Positions 52,501 through 62,100 of a stretch of 64,000 nt of DNA are shown in pieces. The notes beneath the pieces were generated by a model, which had not been told where the DNA came from, did no database searches, and saw only the letters and a list, made by a program, of their open reading frames with translations. The translations under genes were made by a program, and so were the position numbers. Within the stretch, counting starts at the first letter, position 1, and every line of letters starts with the position of its first letter. This DNA is from an uncultured Bacteroides sp. (GTDB lineage Bacteria > Bacteroidota > Bacteroidia > Bacteroidales > Bacteroidaceae): contig NZ_CALDPF010000039.1 of NCBI RefSeq assembly GCF_937912035.1, forward strand, positions 124,001 to 188,000. The letters run 5' to 3'.

Positions 52501-52541
52501 CAAGCCAATAATAGAGATATAATCAAATATAATCTTTTCAT
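49509..52541 (-). CDS. GH20 hexosaminidase - LamG-like - GH18 fusion enzyme
   Basis: A 1010-residue secreted protein (signal ~1-20). Residues ~25-145 are the GH20 N-terminal domain and ~150-480 its barrel (YPSRGFMIDVGRKFF, IIPEIDVPAHS), with the catalytic pair D314-E315 in VHIGTDEYN. Residues ~520-650 look like a concanavalin-like (LamG) sandwich. Residues ~690-1010 are a GH18 barrel with DGIEIDWE (acid E795; the first Asp of the motif triplet is Glu791) and MTYDMGGG. GH20 trims beta-linked GlcNAc/GalNAc; GH18 acts inside chains at GlcNAc using substrate assistance. The pairing suggests attack on LacNAc-type or N-linked host glycans. Confidence 0.87.
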   Translation of the reverse strand: MKRLYLIISLLLACVSIWSSNNFPKVIPALQKWESSKGVLSLKEKGTIYISEKDKHQLEWCAKQLSEDIKEMFGWEYSIEVGKPSKNAIILSLGKSSSKFGDESYEMKISNNITIQASNKKGVFWGTRTLLQMLYNQPDGLQKGKAIDYPEYPSRGFMIDVGRKFFSLDFLKKYIKIMSFYKMNELQIHLNDNGFVEFFNNDWNDTYSAYRLESERYPGLAAKDGHYTKEEFRNLQIMAAEYGIKIIPEIDVPAHSLAFAHYNPNLAASCKEYGMDHLDLYKEEVYTFVDNLFDEYLSGENPVFIGDEVHIGTDEYNLKEGEQFRVFTNHCLSMVKNYGKTPRLWGSLNQMKGNTKVDLNGTVVSAWNYGWMDMESAIKAGAKVVNMCDRFLYIVPAVNYYHDFLDCKWIYENWTPEMMKEGHKIEKNPNILGAMFAEWNDRIGNGISEQDVHIRVFPAMQLLSDKLWKGENHNKMSYSSFEKLCKTTPEAPGVNIAAKVNAPMNLTEYNKEIRLDGKNKITTAVKEIGYPYSVEFDICADHQDPMIDAVLFKGPHSVFVANWHNTGKFAFTREGYEMVFHNFSLKPGEWTKVKVEGNKDGTSLYINGELKERLEGKIGQVYNKKAERLDKIWYRETLIFPLEQLGNTEQGFKGSIRNLRCEHTNMKVGNLKHSTYVIGSGLKNIPFIDKINFRQFDYIYLMAAPDWKSFDFGKSQNEINKILVENHKYAKDRNMEIIPYFIKKAQENDTRVMISFAGEGFIDIVKDEVKRKRFTTFMTEFAGKYNYDGIEIDWESDLDVNLHCKLMKEIRTKLDSMESEKGRKLYLTTALHSWRVYNKELADELVKYVDWINIMTYDMGGGIWGNQAGHNTPLNGIERELKNWEVFNKSKLNIGLANYGFRYKGIKPGQKIDGKLDKYGRYFSYNSFLPLLKEGWSSEYDNEAKVNYFYSPDKNEFITMETPETIKTKLEWIKQKEYLGVFWWEFSYDSHDSENTDEYIKHHLIDIVRQ

Positions 52542-52556
52542 GGTTATGTATGGTAT

Positions 52557-54197
52557 TTATTGTTTAGCACTTATGTTAACGAATATAGGATCTGCATTCT
52601 TGAACTTATCTATTGCCAGTGTTTTCAGTTTTCCCTTTTTAAGTTTTAGCATGCAAGTCTCTATTAATATGCCGGATTGATATATTCTTACTTCAAATAT
52701 ACCATCTTTTTCGGATAATAGATTAATTTTAAAATTTTCTGTGCTCTTTATGAGTTTTTTTGTTTCCGATAGAGTTGGTATGTAAATCATAGCAAGAGTT
52801 CCTTCATTCTCGGCATTCAGGTGGCTTACCCGCATGTGTGTTTCGGATATAGTACATGTCACACTTCCAGGTCCCGGTAGTCCGGAAAAAATTATTTTTT
52901 CATTTTCTCTAATATTGGAAAACATCTTTTTTAGAACTTCTCTAGCTGAAATAGAGTCAGGCAGTTCTTTTCTGACTTCTCCGTAGCAGTATACGCCGAA
53001 TCCTTGGGAAGCTCTTTCCAATGTGTGCATAACAAAGCTATTGAAATCTTCCGGTTTGTTGAATTTTCCAATACCTATTTCTGAAGGTATAAGGATTGGT
53101 AATTTGAAATTATAGCTATTTTCATTGTATCTTTCATCCAAACCTAATATAGCCTTATATCCCCATTGTTTGTAAAACATGGTTCCGATAGCATCAAGAT
53201 TACCATCTGCATAAGTTGCAGCACTGGTTCCTGTCATATTTATCCTGTTTCTGTCTCCTGCTTCAGCTTGTCCGGCATCTAAATTGAATGATAGTATTTT
53301 ATATGGGTCTATTTCATGATACGCAGTTGTAAATTGTTTCCACCACCAGTTTATAGCCTCTTTTTTAAATTGGTTATAATCGGTTTTGTTTGTTTGGGTT
53401 TTCCATATTTCATAAAGTTTGTTTGTTATAGGATTGAAATCGCTTTCATCAAGAAAACTAAATCCTTCTTCGTTTCCTAGTTGTACTCCTATTACAGTAT
53501 CACTGTAACGATAATGTTGAGCTATTTTTCTCATTAACCTTTTGATTCTTACAAATATTTCAGGATGGCCATATACATGTAATGGTCTAATACCTCCATT
53601 TTCGACGAGTGATTTTACATTCTTGTATATTTTTGTACCTTGTTTTGGCCATTGCATTGTGTAGTTACATGAATCTCGGTTGTCCAGGTTAAAAGTCCAG
53701 GCATTTTCTGCTCCGTGAGGTGGAACTCCATTATGTTGGGTGTGCAGAAACAATACCCAGTTTATTTTAAGTCCCTGACGCTTAGCTGCTGAGGCGACCA
53801 TGTCTGCGAAAGAAAAGTCAAAACAGTTATCAGATGTTTCAATATCTTCCCAATGAATCATGACAAATGCAGTATTTGCGCCTATGGATTTCATGTCGCT
53901 AAAAACAGAATCGTAGTTGGTGTCTGGTTCATATCTTGTATCCCAATAGCCTGTTTCAATAGCTTTTATGAAGAAAGGTTTCATTTCACCGTTCTGCCTG
54001 GTCATAAAAACTACTTTGCCGTTTGATAGTCTTATCAGACCACATTCTGATTTTATTGTATCTTTATATTTATAGTCCGTAATATTGGCTGATTTTATAG
54101 ATATTTTATCCATAAAATTGTAATCCTGCATTTGTGAATACAAGGCTTCAAAAGAAAATATAAGAAATAATGGAAGGAAGTATTTAAAGGTCAACAT
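52557..54197 (-). CDS. Clan GH-A glycoside hydrolase, GH35/GH42-like (putative beta-galactosidase)
   Basis: A 546-residue secreted protein (signal ~1-21). A TIM barrel at ~70-450 shows FFIKAIETGYWDTRYEP, NTAFVMIHWEDIE, the acid/base E243 in QLGNEEGF and the nucleophile E373 in LIPSEIGIG, the clan GH-A arrangement on strands 4 and 7. Small beta domains end the protein. It resembles GH42/GH35 beta-galactosidases with a DUF5597-like tail, but I cannot assign the family with certainty. It is encoded 15 bp before the GH20-GH18 gene within PUL 2. Confidence 0.72.
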   Translation of the reverse strand: MLTFKYFLPLFLIFSFEALYSQMQDYNFMDKISIKSANITDYKYKDTIKSECGLIRLSNGKVVFMTRQNGEMKPFFIKAIETGYWDTRYEPDTNYDSVFSDMKSIGANTAFVMIHWEDIETSDNCFDFSFADMVASAAKRQGLKINWVLFLHTQHNGVPPHGAENAWTFNLDNRDSCNYTMQWPKQGTKIYKNVKSLVENGGIRPLHVYGHPEIFVRIKRLMRKIAQHYRYSDTVIGVQLGNEEGFSFLDESDFNPITNKLYEIWKTQTNKTDYNQFKKEAINWWWKQFTTAYHEIDPYKILSFNLDAGQAEAGDRNRINMTGTSAATYADGNLDAIGTMFYKQWGYKAILGLDERYNENSYNFKLPILIPSEIGIGKFNKPEDFNSFVMHTLERASQGFGVYCYGEVRKELPDSISAREVLKKMFSNIRENEKIIFSGLPGPGSVTCTISETHMRVSHLNAENEGTLAMIYIPTLSETKKLIKSTENFKINLLSEKDGIFEVRIYQSGILIETCMLKLKKGKLKTLAIDKFKNADPIFVNISAKQ

Positions 54198-54225
54198 GTT
54201 ATGTGATTTTTTTTACTTTGTAGAA

Positions 54226-54339
54226 TCTGTCCAACGTTCTAAATATTATTTGTGTAAAATATATATAATTGTCGTAGAATACAAATGCAATAGATATATT
54301 TTAGAGTTATGCATATAAACATTTTGAACATTGGACAGA
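54226..54339 (-). repeat. Spaced inverted repeat between the two PUL 2 hydrolase genes
   Basis: TCTGTCCAACGTTC (54226-54239) and its reverse complement with one mismatch (54326-54339) flank 86 nt of A+T-rich DNA in the 155-bp gap. Possible operator pair or RNA stem; no T-run. Confidence 0.4.
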
Positions 54340-54352
54340 ACGTGTTATTATA

Positions 54353-56788
54353 TTATTTTACATTTATTTTTATCTTACCAGTTTTCACTCCCTTAGCCGA
54401 AGCCTGAAGCTCTATTTCGCCTGATTTCTCGCCTGACTGGACTATTACAGTCAGCATACCGCTGAATGCGTGCATACGAGGAAGATGAAAGAGATCAAGA
54501 CAAGTAGGGTCTCCATTGGTTGAGGCACGATATTTTCCGGCACCTTTTACTTTGAAGTTGACAAGGCGACCATCGGTTGGACAAAGATTACCGTCTTTAT
54601 CGACTATTTTCAGTGTAATATATGCCAAATCTTTTCCATCTGCTTTCAATATAGGATAATCTGTTGAAAGTTCAATATGATGAGGTTTGCCTGCTGTACA
54701 GACTGTTTTCTCTGCTACAGCTTTATTATTACTGTCGTATGCAACAACCTTAACCTCACCTGGCTCATATATAGCGTCATGCCACATAAGTCGGTAACGG
54801 TTTTCTACAGTTCCGTTCTTGTGTTTTGACTGCTTGCCATAACTCTTGCCGTTTATAAACAATTCAGCACTAGGGTAGTTGGTATATACAAATACAGGAA
54901 CTTTCTTTCCTTCATGTCCTTCCCAGTTCCAGTGAGGTAGGATATGTAGTGTTTCTGCATCCTTGTTCCATACGCTGCGGTAAAGATAATATCTGTCCTT
55001 AGGGATAGAAGCCAGGTCTATTATCCCAAACATGGAACTGTGGTTAGGCCATGCATTTGTATCGTACGGACTTGGTTCTCCAAGATAGTCGAAACCAGTC
55101 CAGACGAATTGTCCAATAGTCCATTCGTGGTCATCTGCACGGGCAAAGTCTATGTCCGGTATATTAGACCATGAGCAGTATTCAAGATCGTAAGAAGAAG
55201 ATTGATGATCTTCATACATTGCTCCAGCCTTTCGTTCTGCAGGTAGCTTATATACACCTCGTGAACTGACTGTAGATGATGTTTCCGAACCAAGTACAAT
55301 ATTCTGTGGAAGACGCTCGTAGGCTTCATCGTACATGTGTGCACGGTAGTTGAAACCTGGTATATCCAGCATGGCTGCAAAACCGTTGCCCAGTACACTC
55401 TGAACCTGATCCATTCCGCATGTGACAGGGCGGGTAGGGTCTTCGCGATGACAAATGTCCTGAAGGAATTTTGCAACTTTATAACCGTCTGCACTCCACT
55501 GTGTAGGCACTTCATTACCTATACTCCACATTACTACACACGGATTGTTACGGTATTGATGAAGCATGTTTATCATATCTTTTTCTGCCCATTCGTTGAA
55601 GAATCGGTGATAGCCATTGTCGCATTTTGCAATATCCCATTCGTCGAACGGTTCAAGCATCATCATGAAGCCCATTTCATCACAGAGTGATACAAGTTCG
55701 GGCGCAGGCATGTTATGTGCTGTACGTATTGCATCGCACCCCATGTCCTTAAGCAATTTAAGTTGATGACGAAGAGCGGAAACATTAATTGCGGAACCAA
55801 GAGGGCCAAGGTCGTGATGATTGCATACTCCCTGAAACTTGCGGTGCTTGCCGTTGAGATAGAATCCCTTGTCTGCAACATACTCTATGGTACGGATACC
55901 GAAGCGTGTAGTATATGTATCAAGAAGAGTATCGGATGAATATATCTTGGTTACAGCATTATATAATACAGGAGATTCAGGAGACCATAGCTTAGGATTG
56001 TTTACAGTAAAGTTCTGTGTAAAAGGCTGGCCATGGTTGATAATTCCCTTGTTGGTTTTAGAGGCAACAACATCTCCTTCGGAGTCAATAATATCGGTTG
56101 TTACTGTAAGAAGAGTCTTGTCTGAGTTTAGAATTGTAGTACGAAGGCATACCGAGGCATAGTCTTTCTTAACATGAGGAGTTGTTATCTGGGTACCCCA
56201 TACAGGTACATGAATTTTTTCTGTACTTACCACACGTACATGACGGTAAATGCCAGCACCCGGATACCAACGAGATGATTGAGGACGGTTCTCCAGACGT
56301 ACTGCTAGCACATTGTTTTTGCCGTTAGCATTAACAAAACCTGTTACGTCGCAATGGAATGAATTGTAACCACATGGCCAGAAGCAGGTTTCTTTACCGT
56401 TTACATAAACACGTGCCTCACTCATGGCACCATCGAATATAAGTGTGGTATTTTTGTTAGGTTCAGATTCAAAGGTAGTGCGGTACCATCCAATCCCAAC
56501 GTATGGCAAACCTCCGGTACGGCCTGTCTTAAGGCTTGCCTGAGTCTCAAAATTCTGTTTAACCGCAACGTTTTGAAGGTCGTTGTTTACATCAAAAGGA
56601 CCATATATAGCCCAGTCGTGAGGTACTGTAACATTTTCCCAGCCGGAATCGTTAAAGTCCGGTCTTTCGGCTCCCGCGACTTCACCTTTAGTAAATTTCC
56701 AGCCCTTTTCTAATGACTGTTCGCTACGCTGTGCAAAAAGACTTAGCGTTGCTATAAGTCCTAGTGTTGTAAAGAATAGTTTTTTCAT
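54353..56788 (-). CDS. GH2 beta-galactosidase (PUL 2)
   Basis: An 811-residue secreted protein (signal ~1-20, ending LFAQ). The sugar-binding domain has SGWENVTVPHDWAI and GIGWYRTTF. The barrel (~295-600) has GVCNHHDLGPLGSA, AIRTAHNMPAPELV, the acid/base E426 in SIGNEV and the nucleophile E502 in GSETSS. DUF4982 and a bacterial Ig-like domain close the C-terminus. This is the canonical Bacteroides beta-galactosidase layout and should remove terminal beta-galactose. The ATG at 56788 is used; a TTG 6 bp upstream is not needed. It is the first enzyme gene after susD. Confidence 0.93.
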   Translation of the reverse strand: MKKLFFTTLGLIATLSLFAQRSEQSLEKGWKFTKGEVAGAERPDFNDSGWENVTVPHDWAIYGPFDVNNDLQNVAVKQNFETQASLKTGRTGGLPYVGIGWYRTTFESEPNKNTTLIFDGAMSEARVYVNGKETCFWPCGYNSFHCDVTGFVNANGKNNVLAVRLENRPQSSRWYPGAGIYRHVRVVSTEKIHVPVWGTQITTPHVKKDYASVCLRTTILNSDKTLLTVTTDIIDSEGDVVASKTNKGIINHGQPFTQNFTVNNPKLWSPESPVLYNAVTKIYSSDTLLDTYTTRFGIRTIEYVADKGFYLNGKHRKFQGVCNHHDLGPLGSAINVSALRHQLKLLKDMGCDAIRTAHNMPAPELVSLCDEMGFMMMLEPFDEWDIAKCDNGYHRFFNEWAEKDMINMLHQYRNNPCVVMWSIGNEVPTQWSADGYKVAKFLQDICHREDPTRPVTCGMDQVQSVLGNGFAAMLDIPGFNYRAHMYDEAYERLPQNIVLGSETSSTVSSRGVYKLPAERKAGAMYEDHQSSSYDLEYCSWSNIPDIDFARADDHEWTIGQFVWTGFDYLGEPSPYDTNAWPNHSSMFGIIDLASIPKDRYYLYRSVWNKDAETLHILPHWNWEGHEGKKVPVFVYTNYPSAELFINGKSYGKQSKHKNGTVENRYRLMWHDAIYEPGEVKVVAYDSNNKAVAEKTVCTAGKPHHIELSTDYPILKADGKDLAYITLKIVDKDGNLCPTDGRLVNFKVKGAGKYRASTNGDPTCLDLFHLPRMHAFSGMLTVIVQSGEKSGEIELQASAKGVKTGKIKINVK

Positions 56789-57090
56789 AATCAAATTTTT
56801 TTATACGTGTCAATAATATAATATAGTATAGTACTAATTTAGTTAAAGAATCAACACGTAACGAACTTATGGTAACATAAGGAGTGTCATTTTATCCAGT
56901 ATATGTTGAAAAGTCTAATGAAAAAAGCTAATTATATAAATACTGAATAGAAAACTTTTAAAATATATTACTATTCTATTTTTCACTATTACCATAATTC
57001 ATTATAATAATAAAACCTATTAACAGAAGGTTGTATCGCAAAAAATATTTTCCGCGATACAACCTCTATATTCTATATTAACAAATCATA
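56789..57090. other. 302-bp gap between susD and the GH2 gene (PUL 2)
   Basis: No gene is visible. It contains the susD hairpin (57028-57065), a TACGTGT/ACACGTA inverted pair (56804-56810 and 56854-56860), and a small CTTATG/CATAAG palindrome near 56866-56881. No TAnnTTTG box was found on the minus strand, so the promoter for the enzyme genes, if any, is unclear. Confidence 0.5.
57028..57065 (-). terminator. Hairpin after susD (PUL 2)
   Basis: A perfect 12-bp stem (57028-57039 with 57054-57065), AGGTTGTATCGC core, follows the SusD stop by 25 bp in the direction of transcription. The T-run after it is weak, so partial termination or an mRNA 3' end protector is likely. Confidence 0.7.
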
Positions 57091-59112
57091 TTAAAATTCA
57101 GGAGATTGATCAGCTTCTAATGGCCATCCTGGATTCTGATATATTGTAGATGTAGTCAAGTTATCTCCGCTTGATGTAATTCGGAAATGCCTAATGGAAA
57201 TTGGATTTAAATAATGTGCTTCACACCATGAATATCCTGATGCATACATTAAGTTATTTTCTTTCACTATTCTGTATGGAGAAAGATATTTACCAGTTGT
57301 TGTAGGATTGGATACATTTGCATTAGAACTTTCATCAGAAACGAGTAATGACTTATCTGTTTTTTTATCTTTGTACATATCCTTCAATTCAGATTCCCAA
57401 AGATTCACACCTTCCGGCCAGAAGTTTTTAACTTGATCAAGTGCTCTCCACCTACGTAAGTCATTCATGCGGAATCCTTCTTCCACAAGTTCGCAACGGC
57501 GTTCTCTTCTGATACTATACATTAGAGGTGTCACTTTTTGGCCATGAGAATATACAGCGAAGTCACTTTCCTTATCAAGATTAGTATTATTAACAGTAAC
57601 CTTGTAATCGCGTGGCAAACCAGCACGTTCTCTTAAATCACCCCAATATTTTTCAGCATCAGCGTCGATGGATTGTCCATCAGTTTCAATAGCTGATGCT
57701 TCTATATAGTTCAGATATGCCTCTGTAGAGCGGTAAACCGGACATGCTTCAATTGCTGTGTTACCATCTCTATACCAATGATTTGACAATCCTTTTCGCA
57801 TCTGATATCCTGTTACACATTTCTTTTCTGTAATATCAAGGATGTTAGGAGCTACAGCTAAAGTGTCGTTATATGGTTTTCCATCACCATCTTTTAATGG
57901 CTCTGGAGTTAATAATTCCTTTGGAGTCATCATAAACAACTGCAAACGTAAATCTCTGTTTTTTCTAACGTCTAATAGTGAACCGTCTCCTTTATATTGA
58001 TTAGTGCTATAGATAGGCATTCCGTCTCTACATAAGAATGTTTCTACAAATTGACGTGTAAAACCGCTATTTCCACCAACTCTTAAGTAAAATGGTGCAG
58101 AATGTACCACATTATATTCATCCAAATTATAACTTCTCCACATGAGTATTTCAGAATAACCTTCTAAGTTGTCGGCAGAGAATTGTGCAAAATAAGGATT
58201 GCTCATCTTATATTGCTCTTCGTCTGTAGGTACTATTTCATCAGTACAACTTACAGCTGTATTTTGTGATAATGGTGCATTCTCTATAACTTGTTTTGCC
58301 GCTTTTTTGGCTTCAGTTAAGAAATAACTTATTTCAGCATTCAAATCGAGGCCTGCAACATCCTCTGCCTTTCCTGGCCATCCTGGTCCACCAGGTACTA
58401 GGGCAGTATTGCTATGATATTTCAACCAAGATGCTTCAAAAAGTGCTACTCTTGACTTTAGTAATAATGCCACATTTTTGGTAATACGATTTTTACCTCC
58501 GGGAGGGGTATTGCTTAAATAGTTATCAATAGCATTATCCAAATCCTTAATAATAAATCTTGCCACTTTATTACGGGGCTGGCGTTTACTTGCTTGTTTC
58601 AAGGTTTCCATCTCATCTGGCAGTGTGGTTTCCACAATAGGGAAATCTCCTAAAGTCTGTAACTTGTCAAAATAAGTTTTTGCACGTAAAAATAACAATT
58701 CACCGATATAATGTCCGGCATTTACTCCAGATATTTCTTTGTTTTCATAACGAGGAATAACAATCTCTAATGCATAGTTTAATTCTCTGATTTGATTAAA
58801 ATACCAAGGATCATCAGATTCATTGGAATATGATTCTACAGTTCTCCATTGACCAGGTATCCATTTTTTGTCGTAACTTACGGCTATCTGATTATCTGTT
58901 CCATTATCACTAGCCCAAACACCAAGTCCCCATCCACTATGAGTATTGAAATTATAGTGTTTTACAGCATAAGCTGCTATATCATTTTCTGTGTAAAAGA
59001 ATGTGTTAGGTGTAACACTGTCCAATGGTTGCTTGTTCAAAAAATCATCACATGAAGGCAAAACCATAGTTCCACCTAAAATTAATAACATATATTTTGC
59101 TAAGCTTTTCAT
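57091..59112 (-). CDS. SusD/RagB surface glycan-binding lipoprotein (PUL 2)
   Basis: A 673-residue lipoprotein (signal ending TMVLPSC, acylated Cys ~21) followed by DDFLNKQPLDSVTPNTFF, the usual SusD start. TPR-like helices with GELLFLRAKTYFDKL and STEAYLNYIEASAIE, and the late RRERRCELVEEGFRMNDLRRW block, are family markers. It binds the target glycan on the surface and closes the SusC channel. Its gene begins 11 bp after the SusC stop. Confidence 0.95.
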   Translation of the reverse strand: MKSLAKYMLLILGGTMVLPSCDDFLNKQPLDSVTPNTFFYTENDIAAYAVKHYNFNTHSGWGLGVWASDNGTDNQIAVSYDKKWIPGQWRTVESYSNESDDPWYFNQIRELNYALEIVIPRYENKEISGVNAGHYIGELLFLRAKTYFDKLQTLGDFPIVETTLPDEMETLKQASKRQPRNKVARFIIKDLDNAIDNYLSNTPPGGKNRITKNVALLLKSRVALFEASWLKYHSNTALVPGGPGWPGKAEDVAGLDLNAEISYFLTEAKKAAKQVIENAPLSQNTAVSCTDEIVPTDEEQYKMSNPYFAQFSADNLEGYSEILMWRSYNLDEYNVVHSAPFYLRVGGNSGFTRQFVETFLCRDGMPIYSTNQYKGDGSLLDVRKNRDLRLQLFMMTPKELLTPEPLKDGDGKPYNDTLAVAPNILDITEKKCVTGYQMRKGLSNHWYRDGNTAIEACPVYRSTEAYLNYIEASAIETDGQSIDADAEKYWGDLRERAGLPRDYKVTVNNTNLDKESDFAVYSHGQKVTPLMYSIRRERRCELVEEGFRMNDLRRWRALDQVKNFWPEGVNLWESELKDMYKDKKTDKSLLVSDESSNANVSNPTTTGKYLSPYRIVKENNLMYASGYSWCEAHYLNPISIRHFRITSSGDNLTTSTIYQNPGWPLEADQSPEF

Positions 59113-59123
59113 AAATCTGAATT

Positions 59124-62100
59124 TTAGAAGTTAACACTTATACCAGTAGAGAATGTACGTGAAAGAGGATATGATTTACCAGATTGTACTCCCCATGTAG
59201 CACCATAACCAGTATTTATTGTTTCTGGATCAAATCCATCAGGTAATCCTGAGATTGTGAATAGGTTTTCACCTGAGAAGAATATTCTTACGTTTGACAT
59301 ACCTATTTTCTGTGTAAGGTGATTTGGTAATGTATAGCCAATCTGTAAATTCTTCAAACGCATATATGAGGCATTCTGTAAATATCCTGTTTGTGTCTTT
59401 TGGTTTTTATCATAATTGGTTGATAGTGGTCTTGGAAAATATGCATCAAGGTTAGCTCCTTCTGGATCTCCTTCAGGCCTGAAATAATCTAAATGTGATG
59501 TAAAGCATGAAGATCCCCACATTCCACCATTGGCTCCCCAGAACATATTGTCTGATAACCAGGCATCTCTTTTCATAACTCCTTGCAAGAATATGCGCAT
59601 GTCAAATCCTTTCCAGCTTGCATTCATGTCAAGTCCAAAGCGATAACGAGGTGAACTGTTACCGATAATAGTTAAGTCACCCAGGTCTGACAATGTTTTA
59701 CCTTGGGTAATTCTTCCATCTCCATTTACGTCTTTATACATAATATCTCCTGCAGCCCATTTAGAACCAATTGCGTCCTGTCCGCCATTTGGTAATGAAG
59801 CTAAATGTTCATTCATTTCAGCATCTGTTTTTGCTATGCCGATAGTAGTAAGTCCCCATATTTCTCCCATATAATGATTTGCATTCCAGGTATTTAAGTT
59901 TCCTGTTGGGTTAGGGTATTTAAGAATCTTTTGTCTGTCATCAGATAGCAAGAAATGTATATTATAACTGAAATCTTTTATACGATCTTGCCAGCCTAAA
60001 TCAAGTTCCCAACCTACAGATTGCATATCTGCATTATTAACCTTAGGTACTGTAGCACCCAATATTACAGGTAATTCAGGAGCAGGTCCAACCATATCAA
60101 TTGTCTTACGATTAAAGAAATCAAAGCTCATTGTAAATCGGTTATTTAACATACCTAAATCAAATCCCACATTCCATGAGCGCATGGTTTCCCAACCTAA
60201 TAATGCAGATACTAAATCTGGAGCATTGGCTGTATTGGGCCTTTCATTATTAATTAACCAATGTGAATCTTTATCAGCTGCAACAAATTTCATTAATTGA
60301 ATATATGGATATAAGCTTTCTGTATTTTGGTTACCTAATTCACCCCAAGAACCTCTAAACTTAAGATTGTTTACTATATCTAAATATGGTTCCATAAATG
60401 CTTCTTTAGCAATATTCCATCCTGCTGAGAAAGATGGGAATACATTCCATCTTTTGTCTGCTGCGAAACGGGATGTTCCGTCATAACGGACATTAACTTC
60501 CAATAAATAACGTTCTTTGTAATCATAATTAATACGTCCAAAGAAGCCGGCTGTAGCCCAATGTGTTAATTTTGATTTATCAATAGTTTGTTTACCTGTT
60601 GCGGCATTAATATTATCTACTTCATTTGATATAAGGTCTAATGCTGTAGCTTGTAGTTGACGCCATTTATTATTTTCAGCCTGGAAACCTGCCATTACTT
60701 TAAAGTTATGGGCATCATTAAATGTATGGCTGTAATCTGAATAGAAATTTATATTAAAATAGTTTGTTCTTTCAGAGCGTTCTGTTACGCTTGTTGTTTT
60801 CCAGTCATTAAGTGGATATGGAGTATTATCTACATACCATTTATTTACCTGTAATTTTGCTTTATGAGAGAATTCATCTATTGTTTTATAGTTAAGTTCT
60901 CCATAAATTTTCCAATTTTTAATTGGCTCAGCTACAATTTGGAATTGTTGGTATAACCAGTCTGTTTGTGTCGTAATATCGCCACCTTCGTTAGGCGTAC
61001 TCATAAGTTCTGTAAGATAATGGCCATTTGGATCGTATACAGGCTGCATAGGCCATCTTTTCGCAATATTATGATACATAACGGCATCTTCAAAAGCAGT
61101 TGGCTGTGACATATCTCTTCTCATATACTTGGTATTGTATGTCATGTTAAGCCAAGGAAACAATTGAGCGGTAACTTTACCTGTTACAGTATATCTCTTT
61201 AAATCATCTCTTTTTACGGCAATCAAACCTTCTTGATTCATGTAGTTGGCAGAAAAATAAAACTGAATCTTTTCTGTGCCACCGTTTGCACTGATTGAAT
61301 GTTCCTGAGAGAATGCACTTCCACCAAACATAATGTCATACCAATCGTTGTCTGTATTACCAACCCAATCCCAAATATTAGCATTATCCTTACTAGGGAA
61401 TGTAGTTTGAGTAATTTTACCTTCTTGATAATCCTTTATATTTTGCATACGAGTCTCATCAAAATATGCTACATCACCATCATTGGTAAGCATACGATTA
61501 AAATAAGATGCATACGTATATGAATCGGCAACCTTAGGCATATTTATAGCTTGTGACCAACGGAAGTTATTATTATAGTTTATATTAATTTTTCCGGCTT
61601 TACCTTTTTTGGTTGTAATTAACACAACACCGAAAGGAGCGCGAGATCCGTAAATAGAAGATGCTGCAGCATCTTTTAATACAGAAATGCTTTCAATGTC
61701 TTGAGGGTTTAACATATTCATATTTCCTTCCATTCCATCGATAAGAATAAGAGGGGACCCACTTGATCCACTACCAATAGTGCCGGCTCCACGAATGTTA
61801 ACAGACATTTCTTGTCCTAATTGCCCTCCATTGCCATTTGACGAATAATCGAAATTCATACCAGGAACAAGTCCTTGTAATGCTTGGCTGACATTACTGA
61901 CAGGACGAGATGCAAGCTCTTCTGCTCCCACTGTAGAAACAGAACCTGTAAGGTTTACTTTTTTCTGAGTACCAAAACCTACAACAACAACTTCATCTAG
62001 TGTCTGAGTATCAGATTTTAGAACAAGGTTAAGCGGAGAACCATCCCAGGTAACTGTTAATGTCTTATATCCAATATAGGATACTTCGATTACATCTCCT

